This document shows positions 34,788 to 43,738 of a DNA stretch of 64,000 nucleotides, one piece after another. Positions within the stretch are counted from its first letter, which is position 1. Each line of letters opens with the position of its first letter. Under the pieces are notes generated by a model that did not search any database, was not told the DNA's origin, and saw only the letters and a program-made list of their open reading frames with translations. The stretch is from positions 1,922,001 to 1,986,000 of the forward strand of contig OZ242006.1 in the NCBI GenBank assembly GCA_965204705.1, given 5' to 3'. The translations under genes and the position numbers were made by a program. Source of the DNA: Bin5 sp965204705 (lineage in GTDB: Bacteria > Chloroflexota > Anaerolineae > Caldilineales > Caldilineaceae).

Positions 34788-34940
34788 CTACCGTTCCTCC
34801 TACCCCGCTCCTGCAAGACCGCCTGGGCCGCACCGAGCTACTCTCGGCTCTCTTGCTCTCAAATTTACCCAGTGCAATATGTCTTCCAGCAGGCGGCCCG
34901 GCGGCAATCTCCCCACAGCGTGGCGACCGCACAAACAGCG

Positions 34941-34970
34941 ATTATATAAGGAGGTCCGACGATCCTCCAA
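34941..34970 (-). promoter_or_regulatory. Possible promoter of the yceD-rpmF-fab-nusB-tat run
   Basis: Minus strand: TTGGAG (34970-34965), 18-base spacer, perfect TATAAT (34946-34941). It would give a leader of about 145 bases before yceD. The -10 is consensus; the -35 is weak. Confidence 0.4.
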
Positions 34971-35109
34971 AAGTCAGTCGGTACCGCAGAACAGCAGCAA
35001 TGCATGCCGTACTTCGACCGGCTCTTTTTCGCAAACTATGCCGTTTGGAAGCCCCCGATTTTGGACTGAAATGATAGGGGATGGTATAAACACAAAGTCA
35101 TGCAAAAGG

Positions 35110-35151
35110 TTTTGTCAATTTTCACAATATAAACTGTGTAAATTGACAAAA
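35110..35151. promoter_or_regulatory. 42-bp near-perfect palindrome, probable SufR operator
   Basis: Two 17-base arms (35110-35126 and 35135-35151) match 16 of 17 as reverse complements around ATATAAAC. The right arm contains the -35 hexamer of the sufR promoter. Its position ahead of a SufR-type gene makes autoregulation the simplest reading. Binding is inferred. Confidence 0.75.
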
Positions 35152-35171
35152 TGACCTTCTTGTGGTAGGAT
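35143..35171 (+). promoter_or_regulatory. Sigma70-type promoter of the SUF operon
   Basis: TTGACA (35143-35148), 17-base spacer, TAGGAT (35166-35171). Perfect -35 and ideal spacing. The transcript would begin near 35178 and give a leader of about 75 bases before sufR. Confidence 0.75.
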
Positions 35172-35251
35172 CGAGTAAATTCGTCAACGTAGGCCTGACC
35201 AAGATGTGTGCTCCGAAACGCATCCGGCCCTGAACTGCAGGGAAAACGCTA

Positions 35252-35911
35252 ATGTCTATCAGTCCAGACCAGAACTCACCAGCATGGCAGATTCTTGAAT
35301 ATCTGCAGCGCAATCCCTCTGCCACGATTAAGGACATTGAAATCCTGTTGGGCGTAACAACAACAGCCGTTCGTCAGCATCTGAACGCGCTGCAGGCCGA
35401 TGGCTATCTGGACCGGCGGGAAGAGCGCTCCGGAGTAGGCCGTCCGCATTACATCTACTTGGCAACCGACGCAGCTCGCGAACTGTTCGCCTGCCGCTGT
35501 GATGTGCTCGCCCTGACCATGCTCCAGGAAATGTACGGAATGGTCGGCCAGGAACAAATGGGAACTCTCCTGAAACGCGTTGGCGTCAGGCTCGCCGAGC
35601 GGTACGCAGAAAGCGTCAACGCGGCCGAACTGCAGAATCGAGTTGAGGAAATGGCCGGGGCTCTGGGCAGGCAAGGAGTACTCACCGACGTATCTGCATC
35701 CGAAAATAACACCATAGCATTGAAGATGTATAACTGCCCTTACCACGACCTTGCAATTGCGCATCGCGAGATCTGCGAAATGGATCAACTGATGATGCAG
35801 CAGGCCTTGGGCGCAGATGTCTCTCTGGATGACTGCATTATGGACGGGCACGGCAGCTGCTCATTTGTAATTACACAGAGTAGTCCCGCCGAACTTGAAC
35901 TTGAGTCCTGA
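35252..35911 (+). CDS. sufR: SufR-like Fe-S-sensing transcriptional repressor
   Basis: 219 residues. An N-terminal winged helix-turn-helix (about 9-55: QILEYLQRNPSATIKDIE, TTAVRQHLNALQADGYLDRR) is followed by a sensor domain with four Cys at 162, 175, 195 and 203. The first pair (CX12C, in NCPYHDLAIAHREIC) has the spacing known for [4Fe-4S] SufR proteins; the later Cys spacing is slightly different. SufR with its cluster represses suf genes, and loss of the cluster relieves repression. It is first in the SUF operon with a palindrome over its promoter. Confidence 0.9.
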   Translation: MSISPDQNSPAWQILEYLQRNPSATIKDIEILLGVTTTAVRQHLNALQADGYLDRREERSGVGRPHYIYLATDAARELFACRCDVLALTMLQEMYGMVGQEQMGTLLKRVGVRLAERYAESVNAAELQNRVEEMAGALGRQGVLTDVSASENNTIALKMYNCPYHDLAIAHREICEMDQLMMQQALGADVSLDDCIMDGHGSCSFVITQSSPAELELES

Positions 35912-35991
35912 CCCGGTCATTCGCCTTGCAGTAATCGTTTCGTGTTGACCACGGCTGGGAACAGCCGTCACATTGAGGAGTCACGAAAGTC

Positions 35992-36801
35992 ATGGGTACA
36001 CTTGAAATTCAAAACTTGCACGTCTCGGTAGGAGATACGGAAATACTGAAAGGCGTGGACCTCACGCTCAAAAGCGGCGAGATCCATGCCATGATGGGTC
36101 CAAACGGCTCCGGAAAATCAACACTCTCCTACGTCGTCGCCGGCCACCCCCATTACGAAGTCACGCAGGGTGACATTCTGGTCGACGGCGAAAGCATTCT
36201 CGATATGGAGGCCGATGAACGCGCCAGGTCCGGGATCTTCCTCGCCTTCCAATATCCAGTCTCGATTCCCGGCGTCAGTGTCGCCAATTTTCTGCGCACG
36301 GCCGTGTCCAACGTTCGCGGGTATACGAGTAAGGAGGCGGAAAGTAACGCAAACGGTGTCATCGGCAGCAACCTCATGCCCATGAGGGAATTCCGCCGCG
36401 AACTGAATACGAAGATGAAAGAGTACAACGTCGATTCCAGCTTTGCCCGGCGCTACCTGAATGAAGGATTCTCCGGCGGAGAGAAAAAGCGCACCGAGGT
36501 CCTGCAGATGGCAATGCTGGAACCGAAATTCGCAATCCTCGACGAATCCGACTCCGGCCTGGACATTGACGCCCTGCAGATCGTCGCACATGGCATCAAT
36601 AAGCTGGCAACCGAAGATCGGGGCTTTCTGCTCATCACCCACTATCAACGGATTCTGAACTTCGTTAAACCCGATTACGTCAGTATTTTCTTTGGCGGTC
36701 GCATTGTCAAGACCGGCGGCCCTGAACTGGCCTTGACGTTGGAAGAAAGAGGCTACAAGTGGGTGGAGGAGGAGTTGGTAGTCGGGGCCTTGCCTGCCTG
36801 A
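35992..36801 (+). CDS. sufC: SUF Fe-S assembly ATPase SufC
   Basis: 269-residue ABC-type ATPase that energises the SufBCD scaffold. Walker A GPNGSGKST, signature FSGGEKKRTEVLQ, Walker B FAILDESDSGLDIDAL and the H-loop LLITHYQRIL are complete, and the GIFLAFQYPVSIPGV segment is SufC-specific. It follows sufR by 80 bases and is preceded by a GAGGAG-type ribosome site. Confidence 0.97.
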   Translation: MGTLEIQNLHVSVGDTEILKGVDLTLKSGEIHAMMGPNGSGKSTLSYVVAGHPHYEVTQGDILVDGESILDMEADERARSGIFLAFQYPVSIPGVSVANFLRTAVSNVRGYTSKEAESNANGVIGSNLMPMREFRRELNTKMKEYNVDSSFARRYLNEGFSGGEKKRTEVLQMAMLEPKFAILDESDSGLDIDALQIVAHGINKLATEDRGFLLITHYQRILNFVKPDYVSIFFGGRIVKTGGPELALTLEERGYKWVEEELVVGALPA

Positions 36802-36936
36802 CTATTGAGACCGGAGTCGGCCAGGTAACAGTTTGCCGGCCTTCCTCGGCGCCTTGGTTTCGATTAGACGAAAATGGCATCGAAGCAACAGGTTTCGCAT
36901 TAAAGGTCGCACCATTCGTTATAAAGGAGGGCTACT

Positions 36937-38352
36937 ATGGCTGGACAGTCCGATTTTGAGCATCTTGAAGGTGTCAAAGAAGAGTACCAGTACGGCTTTC
37001 GTGACCAGGAGAACGCCGTTTTCAAATCCGAAAAAGGCCTGAACCATCAGGTAGTCGACCAGATCGCCGACATCAAAAAGGAACCGGAATGGATGCGCCA
37101 GTTCCGGCACGACGCACTCGACATCTTCTTCTCCAAGATGATGCCCAGCTGGGGCGCCGACCTGAGCGGCATTGATTTCGACGACATCTTTTACTATCTG
37201 CGCCCCGCCGAAAAGCAGGGCAAGAGTTGGGACGATGTGCCGGAGGACATTAAGCGTACATTCGACCGGCTTGGCATCCCTGAAGCAGAACGCAGGTTCC
37301 TTGCCGGAGTCGGCGCACAGTATGAGTCCGAGGTCGTCTACCACAGTTTGAAGGACGAATGGGAAAAGCTCGGCGTCGTATTCCTGGACATGGACAGCGG
37401 ACTTCGCGAGCATGAGGATATCGTCAAAGAATACTTTGCTACGGTCATTCCGGCCGCCGACAACAAGTTCGCCGCGCTAAACAGTGCCGTGTGGAGCGGC
37501 GGAAGTTTCGTCTACGTACCGTCGGGTGTACATGTCGACATTCCCTTACAGGCCTATTTCCGCATCAACGCCGAGAATATGGGGCAGTTCGAGCGTACCC
37601 TCATCGTCGTCGAAGAAGGGGCCAGCGTACACTACGTCGAAGGCTGCACTGCGCCCATCTACTCAAGCAACAGCCTCCATAGCGCCGTCGTCGAAATCAT
37701 CGTCAAGAAGGGCGGGCGCTGTCGCTATACCACTATCCAGAACTGGAGCACCGACGTCTATAACCTGGTGACCAAGCGGGCGTTGGCCTACGACGACGCC
37801 ACAATGGAGTGGATCGACGGCAACCTTGGCAGCAAAGTGACGATGAAATACCCTGCCGTCTACATGATGGGCCCCCAGGCCCACGGCGAAATCCTGTCTA
37901 TCGCCTTTGCCGGCAATGGACAGCACCAGGACGCCGGCGGTAAAGTGGTCCATGCCGCCCCCAACACCAGTTCCAAAATCGTCTCGAAGTCGATCAGCAA
38001 GGACGGCGGTCGCGCCAGCTATCGCGGCCTCCTCAAAGTGGCTAAGGGTGCCCATCACAGCCGCAGCAACGTCGTCTGCGATGCCCTGCTGCTGGATGCC
38101 GACAGCCGCTCGGACACCTACCCGTACATCGAAATCGACGAGGACGATGTAAGTATTGGCCATGAAGCATCGGTCAGCAAGATCGGCGAAGAACAGCTCT
38201 TTTATCTGATGAGCCGCGGCATTGACGAGGACGAGGCCGCCGCCATGATCGTAGGCGGCTTCATCGAGCCCCTTGTCAAAGAGCTGCCCATGGAGTACGC
38301 GGTCGAAATGAATCGCCTCATCCAATTGCAGATGGAGGGCAGTATCGGATAG
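36937..38352 (+). CDS. sufB: SUF Fe-S assembly scaffold protein SufB
   Basis: 471-residue scaffold on which clusters form within SufBC2D. N-terminal GLNHQVVDQIADIKKEPEWM, the beta-helix core with YVEGCTAPIYSSNSLHSAVVE, and the C-terminal GHEASVSKIGEEQLFYLMSRG are all typical. The core Cys in NVVCDALLLDA probably corresponds to the Cys at the SufB-SufD interface in E. coli. A strong AAAGGAGG site (36923-36930) lies six bases before the ATG. Confidence 0.97.
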   Translation: MAGQSDFEHLEGVKEEYQYGFRDQENAVFKSEKGLNHQVVDQIADIKKEPEWMRQFRHDALDIFFSKMMPSWGADLSGIDFDDIFYYLRPAEKQGKSWDDVPEDIKRTFDRLGIPEAERRFLAGVGAQYESEVVYHSLKDEWEKLGVVFLDMDSGLREHEDIVKEYFATVIPAADNKFAALNSAVWSGGSFVYVPSGVHVDIPLQAYFRINAENMGQFERTLIVVEEGASVHYVEGCTAPIYSSNSLHSAVVEIIVKKGGRCRYTTIQNWSTDVYNLVTKRALAYDDATMEWIDGNLGSKVTMKYPAVYMMGPQAHGEILSIAFAGNGQHQDAGGKVVHAAPNTSSKIVSKSISKDGGRASYRGLLKVAKGAHHSRSNVVCDALLLDADSRSDTYPYIEIDEDDVSIGHEASVSKIGEEQLFYLMSRGIDEDEAAAMIVGGFIEPLVKELPMEYAVEMNRLIQLQMEGSIG

Positions 38353-38474
38353 ATTGCCCCCCTGTCATCTATGCACCAATAACGGGCAGCAGGCAGTCCG
38401 ACATGCGCACTGCGCACCGGGAGAACGCTTCAGATGAACTTTCTCCTGTTATCCCGTAACGGAGTCAACCGAAA

Positions 38475-39812
38475 GTGACATTGCTCATAAAGGAACCGCA
38501 AGAAATCGTCGAGGCAGCCGCCGGTTTTTCACAGGAAACTGTGCGGCGTGCGTCGGCTGCAAAAAACGAACCCGACTGGATGTTGGACTTTCGCTTGCGT
38601 GCCTGGCAGACTTTCGAGAACCTGCCCTGGCCCAAGCCTACCGACGAGTCCTGGCGCCGAACGCGCCTGACCGGATTCAAACTGGAAAACTTTACGCCCT
38701 TTGCCGTCCCCGACGGGAACGTCGGACGCTATGATCTGGAACCCAATCTCCTCGACGCCCTCGAAGAAATGGACTCCTCAGCAAGTCTGATCTATCGCGA
38801 CGGCGGCCTTCTGTACGGCGAGGAAGTCGAAGACCTGACCGAAGAGGGCGTCATCTTCACCGATCTGCAGACAGCCGTACAACTACATCCCGAACTGGTT
38901 CAAGAGTACTTCATGACTGAAGCTGTTACCCCGGACGCCAACAAGTTCGCAGCTCTGCACGCAGCGCTGTGGGATACCGGGTCCTTCATCTTCGTCCCCC
39001 GCAACACGAGGATCGAGCTTCCCCTGCATGCCATCCTCTCCCAGGGCGACAACGTCGGAGGCTATCACCACACCCTTCTCGTGGCCGAAGAAGGGGCAGA
39101 AGTGACCTTGGTCGATGACCTCATGGGCGCGGAAAACGCCTTGCAAGCCAGCGTTGTAGAGCTAATCCTTAAGGACAATGCCCACGTCCGCTACATGAAC
39201 CTGCAGGACTTCCAGCATACTGCCTGGAACTTCATAACCGGGCGGGCAGTATTGGGCAAGGATTCTGACCTGCGATGGATCCAGGTCAGTTGGGGCAGCC
39301 GTTTAACCAAGGCCTTTCTGGACCTGGACCTGCGCGGAGAAGGCGGCCATGGCGAGCTGCTGGGACTCTACTTCCCGACGCGGCGGCAACATATCGACCA
39401 CCAGACCTTGCAGCTGCACCGTGTCGCCAACTGCTACAGCGACCTGCTATTCAACGGCGCACTCAAACATCGTGCCCGCAGCGTTTATATGGGTATAATC
39501 AAAGTACTGCCCGGCGCACAGAAGACGGACGCTTTCCAACGCAACGGAAACCTGATCCTGGACAACAGTGCCCGTGCCGACAGCATTCCTGGCCTGGAAA
39601 TCGAGGCCGACGACGTGCGCTGTACCCACGCCGCCACGGCCGCGCAGGTCGAAGACGAATACGTTTTCTATCTCATGGCCCGCGGCCTCACCAGACCGCA
39701 GGCCGAACGGATGATAGTGCAGGGCTTCTTGCAGGGCGTGCTCGATCGCGTTCCCGTTGAAGCCGTTATGCGAAAGCTGGAAAAAGTAATCAGTCGCAAG
39801 ATCAGTAGGTAA
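38475..39812 (+). CDS. sufD: SUF Fe-S assembly protein SufD
   Basis: 445-residue beta-helix partner of SufB. Starts with GTG at 38475 after a GGAG site. It carries EPDWMLDFRLRAWQTFENLPWP, TLLVAEEGAEVTLVDDL, and the C-terminal LEIEADDVRCTHAATAAQVE whose His matches the SufD interface His of E. coli (His360), then FYLMARGLTRPQAERMIVQGF. It follows sufB after 122 bases. Confidence 0.96.
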   Translation: MTLLIKEPQEIVEAAAGFSQETVRRASAAKNEPDWMLDFRLRAWQTFENLPWPKPTDESWRRTRLTGFKLENFTPFAVPDGNVGRYDLEPNLLDALEEMDSSASLIYRDGGLLYGEEVEDLTEEGVIFTDLQTAVQLHPELVQEYFMTEAVTPDANKFAALHAALWDTGSFIFVPRNTRIELPLHAILSQGDNVGGYHHTLLVAEEGAEVTLVDDLMGAENALQASVVELILKDNAHVRYMNLQDFQHTAWNFITGRAVLGKDSDLRWIQVSWGSRLTKAFLDLDLRGEGGHGELLGLYFPTRRQHIDHQTLQLHRVANCYSDLLFNGALKHRARSVYMGIIKVLPGAQKTDAFQRNGNLILDNSARADSIPGLEIEADDVRCTHAATAAQVEDEYVFYLMARGLTRPQAERMIVQGFLQGVLDRVPVEAVMRKLEKVISRKISR

Positions 39813-39841
39813 TCACATACATCCCATTTTGGAGGAGTGCC

Positions 39842-40693
39842 ATGGCAGACAAAGGCTATGCCAAGCCAGACGTGTTGGTCAGCACTGAGTGGGTCTCCGC
39901 TCATTTGAACGATGCAAACATTCGCCTTCTCGAATCTAACGAAGATGTGCTGCTCTACGACACGGGCCATATCCCCGGAGCACAGAAGATCGACTGGCAG
40001 GAAGACTTGAACGATGCGGTCGTGCGCGACTACGTGGGCCAGCAGCAGTTCCAGACGCTTATGGAGCGCCTCGGAATCTCAAATGACACGACCATCGTCT
40101 TCTACGGTGATAAGAGTAATTGGTGGTCAACCTACGCTTTCTGGGTATTCCAGCTGTTCGGTCATACCAACGCAAAAGTGATGGACGGCGGCCGCCAGAA
40201 GTGGGTCGACGAGGGCAGAGAGTTGTCGACCGACAAGCCCTCCTATCCTGCTGCCTCCTACAGCGCGCCTGGGCGCAACGATGGAGCCATCCGCGCCATG
40301 CGGGAAGAGGTACTGGCCCACCAGCAGTCCGGCCTGCCTCTCGTTGACGTTCGTAGCCCGGCTGAGTACAGCGGCGAACTGCTGCACATGGCCGACTACC
40401 CCCAGGAAGGGTCGCTGCGCGGCGGGCACATCGCCGGCGCCCGTAACGTACCCTGGGCGCGGGCTGCCAACGACGACGGCACATTCAAGAACGCCGCCGA
40501 CCTGCGCGCCATCTATGAGGAAGAGCAGGGCCTCGGCGGCAGCGACAACATCGTAGCCTACTGCCGCATCGGCGAACGCAGCAGCCACACCTGGTTCGTG
40601 CTGACCTATCTGCTCGGATACGACAGCGTCCGCAACTATGACGGTTCCTGGACCGAGTGGGGCAATGCCGTCGGCCTGCCCATAGAAAGATAG
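39842..40693 (+). CDS. Thiosulfate sulfurtransferase (two-domain rhodanese)
   Basis: 283 residues, two rhodanese domains. The N-terminal domain (VSTEWVSAHLNDANIRLLES, YDTGHIPGAQKIDWQ) is inactive; the C-terminal one has the catalytic loop YCRIGERSS with Cys, where CRxGxR favours thiosulfate over mercaptopyruvate as donor. A ribosome site GGAGG lies just before the ATG, 29 bases after sufD. Its place inside the SUF operon, where sufS often stands, suggests it supplies persulfide sulfur or protects the pathway; that is inference. A hairpin follows it. Confidence 0.92.
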   Translation: MADKGYAKPDVLVSTEWVSAHLNDANIRLLESNEDVLLYDTGHIPGAQKIDWQEDLNDAVVRDYVGQQQFQTLMERLGISNDTTIVFYGDKSNWWSTYAFWVFQLFGHTNAKVMDGGRQKWVDEGRELSTDKPSYPAASYSAPGRNDGAIRAMREEVLAHQQSGLPLVDVRSPAEYSGELLHMADYPQEGSLRGGHIAGARNVPWARAANDDGTFKNAADLRAIYEEEQGLGGSDNIVAYCRIGERSSHTWFVLTYLLGYDSVRNYDGSWTEWGNAVGLPIER

Positions 40694-40745
40694 AGTCGGC
40701 GTATCGGCCTTCTGGTCTGTACAATAATCTGAAGATGCCACTGGT

Positions 40746-40781
40746 CGAAAGGCAAGGGGCTGTTACCGCCCTTGCCTTTCG
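40746..40781 (+). terminator. 13-bp hairpin between the sulfurtransferase and sufU
   Basis: Perfect 13-bp stem (40746-40758 with 40769-40781) with a 10-base loop, followed by TATAGGTCAATTCTC without a T-run. It may end part of the SUF transcript or stabilise the upstream mRNA. The stem shares GGCAAGG/CCTTGCC with the hairpin at 2837. Confidence 0.6.
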
Positions 40782-40803
40782 TATAGGTCAATTCTCTTGA
40801 CCC

Positions 40804-41181
40804 ATGGACCTCTTTCGCGAAGCCATTATTGACCACTACAAGCACCCCCGGCATAAGGGCAAGCTGGAGGATGCCGACGTCCACCGCCAGGAGTTGAATC
40901 CCTTCTGCGGCGACGAGGTAACCATCCATCTGAAGATCGCAGATGATGTCGTTGCCGATGCCGCCTTTGAAGGCCGGGGATGCGCCATCAGCCAGGCAAG
41001 CGCGTCGATGATGATGGAGGAAATCATCGGCATGCCGGTGGCCGATCTTAAAGAGTGGGGCAAAGAGGATGTGCTCGATATGCTTGGCATCGAGATCGGC
41101 CCTGTGCGCCTTAAATGCGCCCTCCTTCCCTTGAAGGCGCTAAAAGCAGGGCTCTACGGACTGACCGATTGGCCCGAATAG
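40804..41181 (+). CDS. sufU: SufU-type zinc sulfur-transfer protein
   Basis: 125-residue IscU-fold protein. The three zinc-site Cys are present in NPFCGDE, GRGCAISQASASMM and RLKCALLPLKAL. SufU accepts persulfide from the desulfurase SufS and passes it to SufBCD, so its presence implies a SufS encoded elsewhere. It is slightly shorter than usual (140-150). It follows the hairpin at 40746 and probably continues the SUF operon. Confidence 0.92.
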   Translation: MDLFREAIIDHYKHPRHKGKLEDADVHRQELNPFCGDEVTIHLKIADDVVADAAFEGRGCAISQASASMMMEEIIGMPVADLKEWGKEDVLDMLGIEIGPVRLKCALLPLKALKAGLYGLTDWPE

Positions 41182-41207
41182 ATCACCCGCCTAGGAAATT
41201 GGTACAC

Positions 41208-41525
41208 ATGGAAGACTTTGTAAGAGTTGCCGCGGCCGAAGACATCCCGCCAGGCGAACGGCTCCTGGTCGAACTTGAAGGCATCCGCATCGCCGTATTC
41301 AATCTGAACGGCGAGTTCTACGCCATCGAGGATGTCTGCACTCATGACGGCGGCCCCCTGGTGGAAGGGGAAATCCTTGAGGGCGGTCAGGTCGAGTGCC
41401 CCCGCCACGGCGCCCGCTTCGACATCCGCACCGGTGAAGCCCTCAGTATGCCAGCCTTCGAGCCAACTCCATCCTACGACATTCAGGTTGACGATGGCGA
41501 CATCTACGTGGAAAAGCCCTTCTGA
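41208..41525 (+). CDS. Rieske [2Fe-2S] ferredoxin-like protein
   Basis: 105 residues, single Rieske domain of the NirD/biphenyl-dioxygenase ferredoxin type: CTHDGG and CPRHGARFD supply two Cys and two His to a [2Fe-2S] cluster. The ATG at 41208 lies 26 bases after sufU. An upstream in-frame ATG would overlap sufU and is not supported. Rieske genes recur at this place in SUF operons of several phyla; it may serve as electron donor or as client. The next gene begins 13 bases after its stop. Confidence 0.93.
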   Translation: MEDFVRVAAAEDIPPGERLLVELEGIRIAVFNLNGEFYAIEDVCTHDGGPLVEGEILEGGQVECPRHGARFDIRTGEALSMPAFEPTPSYDIQVDDGDIYVEKPF

Positions 41526-41538
41526 GGAGAAAAACACG

Positions 41539-41862
41539 ATGAGCGAAAACACACTGCCCACGCCCGACGAAGTTCGAGCCGAAATCAGGACCCATGTGAA
41601 GGACCCCGAATTGATGATGAATATCGTCGACCTCGGCCTGGTTTACGATATCGAGATCACCGAAGAGAATAACATCGACGTGACCATGACGCTGACCAGC
41701 CCCGGCTGCCCGGTCGGCCCGCAGATAATCAGCGATGTGCAGCGCACCGCCCACAACGCCTTCCCCAGCGTCAGTGAAGTCAACGTCCATCTGGTCTGGA
41801 CCCCCTTCTGGAATCCCGACATGATGTCCGAGGACGCCAAAGACGAGCTGGGTATCTTCTGA
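41539..41862 (+). CDS. sufT: SufT / MIP18-family (DUF59) Fe-S maturation protein
   Basis: 107 residues. MIP18 domain: IRTHVKDPELMMNIVDLGLVYDI and the Cys motif LTSPGCPVGPQI. Family members act late in Fe-S delivery to client proteins. A GAGGAGA ribosome site lies at 41524-41530, overlapping the stop of the Rieske gene. It is the last gene of the SUF operon. Confidence 0.92.
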   Translation: MSENTLPTPDEVRAEIRTHVKDPELMMNIVDLGLVYDIEITEENNIDVTMTLTSPGCPVGPQIISDVQRTAHNAFPSVSEVNVHLVWTPFWNPDMMSEDAKDELGIF

Positions 41863-42104
41863 ACCGGATACGGTGCCTACTCATTGAAATGGCAACGTAA
41901 GAGACCTGGCCAGAAGCGAGATGCTGGGCTACGAAAAGCTGCATCTATTGGCAAATGAGTCTCTGGCGGCATCCCGCTTCGTCGGTTGATTGAACGCTGC
42001 GGCACGCAAAAAATGCCCTAGGCGAACTGCCTACGAACGGCGGCCCCTCGAACCTGAGAGCCCGGCTCTCGCCTATCTGCCGACCATTTGAGAGCCAGAA
42101 AGTC

Positions 42105-43049
42105 TCATCCTCGCCGCGCCGCAATCTCCAGCGCCCTGTCGAAATCCGACCTCGCCTCCTCCGTCCGTCCGAGTACCGCCTTCACCACGGCCCGATTTCT
42201 GTGAGCCTCTACATCGTCCCGCCGCCTTAGGATCGCCTGATCATAATCGTCAATGGCATCCTCATATTCGCCGCGACGCTCCTTCGCATTCCCCCGATTG
42301 AAAAATGGTTCAGCGCTCTCAGGCAGTAACCGGACCGCTTCATCATAGTCGCTCACAGCCGCTCCAAGACGTCCGAGTTTAGCCAGCGCAACCCCCCGAT
42401 TGTTGTATGCGGCTGCGAACTCTGGCCACAACCGGATCGCGTGGGCATAGTCGGAGACGGCCGCCTCGTACCGCCCCAGCTCGACCTGTATCAGCCCCCG
42501 GCTGTTGTATGCCTCGGAACTGTCCGGATTCAGTTCGATGGCCCTATCGAAATCGGCAACCGCCTCCTGACCTCGACCAAGCGCCAACTTGACACGCCCT
42601 CGCACCAGGTAGATCCTTTCATACTCAGGCTCGAGTCGGACCGCATCGTCCAGATCAGCAACGGCATCCTCCAACTGGCCGATCTCGGCCAGAAGCAGCC
42701 CTCGATTCAGGAACGCAATTGCATTCTCTGGGTGGACCCTGATCGCCGTGCCTAGGTCGACTATGGCCTCCTGATTCTGATGAAGAGCAGTCTTGGCATT
42801 GGCGCGATTGATATAGGCATCGGCCAAGTCGGGTTTCAGGTGAACCGCTCGGTCGTAGTCAGCAACCGCCTCTTCGAAAAGTCCCAGGTTACTATTGACA
42901 TTGCCCCGATTATTGTAGGCCTCGGCGTAGTCCGGTCTCAATCGAATCGCTTGCGAATAGGCGGCCAATGCCTCCCGAGAAGCGGACACGCCTGCCTCGC
43001 CCAACCCGCTGTTCGGCAGGAAATATGCACGCGATTGCTGTTCGTTCAT
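42105..43049 (-). CDS. Tetratricopeptide-repeat protein
   Basis: 314 residues made almost wholly of eight to nine TPR units of 34 residues, each with the pattern AYNNRG...LG...EAVADYDRAI.L.P. Units are very regular, which implies a protein-binding superhelix. No signal peptide or catalytic domain. The ATG (43049) overlaps the stop of the upstream membrane-protein gene (ATGA), so the two are made together and may form a complex. Confidence 0.85.
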   Translation of the reverse strand: MNEQQSRAYFLPNSGLGEAGVSASREALAAYSQAIRLRPDYAEAYNNRGNVNSNLGLFEEAVADYDRAVHLKPDLADAYINRANAKTALHQNQEAIVDLGTAIRVHPENAIAFLNRGLLLAEIGQLEDAVADLDDAVRLEPEYERIYLVRGRVKLALGRGQEAVADFDRAIELNPDSSEAYNSRGLIQVELGRYEAAVSDYAHAIRLWPEFAAAYNNRGVALAKLGRLGAAVSDYDEAVRLLPESAEPFFNRGNAKERRGEYEDAIDDYDQAILRRRDDVEAHRNRAVVKAVLGRTEEARSDFDRALEIAARRG

Positions 43050-43738
43050 TTGCCGGCGCTCCGGCTCAGCCGCTCCGACAGGTCCCCGACCGACCGAAAG
43101 GCCAGCGCTGCCAGTTCATCATTGCTCCCTTCCGCAACACTGGCGATGTGCTTCCATCTCTCTATCGATTCGTCCAGTCTTCCTTCTTCCTCCAGCTGCC
43201 GGGCCTCCGCGATGGCCGATGCCCCGGCCCTACCCGGTATCCGACTGAGTTCCTCGCCAATCTGTGTCCGCGCATAGCCCAGATCCTCGCCTTCCATGCT
43301 GCGCAACGGCTCGTCTGCTTCCCCCCCATAGCCCCTTATCTCTTCGGCAAACCGGCCTGCATCTTCTGCATACCCACGCGCCGCTTCCACATTGCGGCGG
43401 ACCACCTCCTCAATTTCCCGCAATCTCCTTATGGCAAGATAGCCCGCGGTCCCCAAAAATAGCGCAAACATGGTCAACAAGAGAGCGATGCCGGTCAGCC
43501 ACCATCCTACAGTGTCAGCCCGATCATCCAGAATCTCGCGCCGGAGTTCATTGAAACGGCGCTGAATCTCGACCTCTGCGCCTCCATCAATTCCCGAACT
43601 GTCTCCTGGCGCGTCGCTTTCCTGCCCCTCGGGCGACTGAGCTGACGACGCCGCTGGAGCCGCCAAAACGGCCCCGATCGCGAACACCAGGGCCATCGCA
43701 ACGATGAGATTCCACTTCAGGATCGGCATGTTTCGCAT
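43046..43738 (-). CDS. Membrane-anchored coiled-coil protein, partner of the TPR protein
   Basis: 230 residues. A signal-like N-terminal segment ends in AAPAASSAQ, followed by an acidic linker, a membrane helix near 80-103 (WWLTGIALLLTMFALFLGTAGYL), then a charged helical region (IRRLREIEEVVRRNVEAARG) and a TPR-like C-terminal helix pair (ARQLEEEGRLDESIERWKHIA). No named family. The coupled stop/start with the downstream TPR gene suggests a membrane-tethered scaffold. Confidence 0.6.
   Translation of the reverse strand: MRNMPILKWNLIVAMALVFAIGAVLAAPAASSAQSPEGQESDAPGDSSGIDGGAEVEIQRRFNELRREILDDRADTVGWWLTGIALLLTMFALFLGTAGYLAIRRLREIEEVVRRNVEAARGYAEDAGRFAEEIRGYGGEADEPLRSMEGEDLGYARTQIGEELSRIPGRAGASAIAEARQLEEEGRLDESIERWKHIASVAEGSNDELAALAFRSVGDLSERLSRSAGK

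Larger units (their letters stand above)
34788..35251. other. Divergent control region, yceD / SUF operon
   Basis: 464 bases. The right part holds the sufR promoter and operator palindrome. On the minus strand TATAAT (34946-34941) with TTGGAG 18 bases upstream is a possible yceD promoter. The region between about 34980 and 35080 shows nothing recognisable. Confidence 0.5.

Noticed and set aside
42056..42070. GAGAGC/GCTCTC hairpin after sufT
   Set aside because: Only 6 bp with a 3-base loop and no T-run, nearly 200 bases from the gene; too weak to call a terminator.
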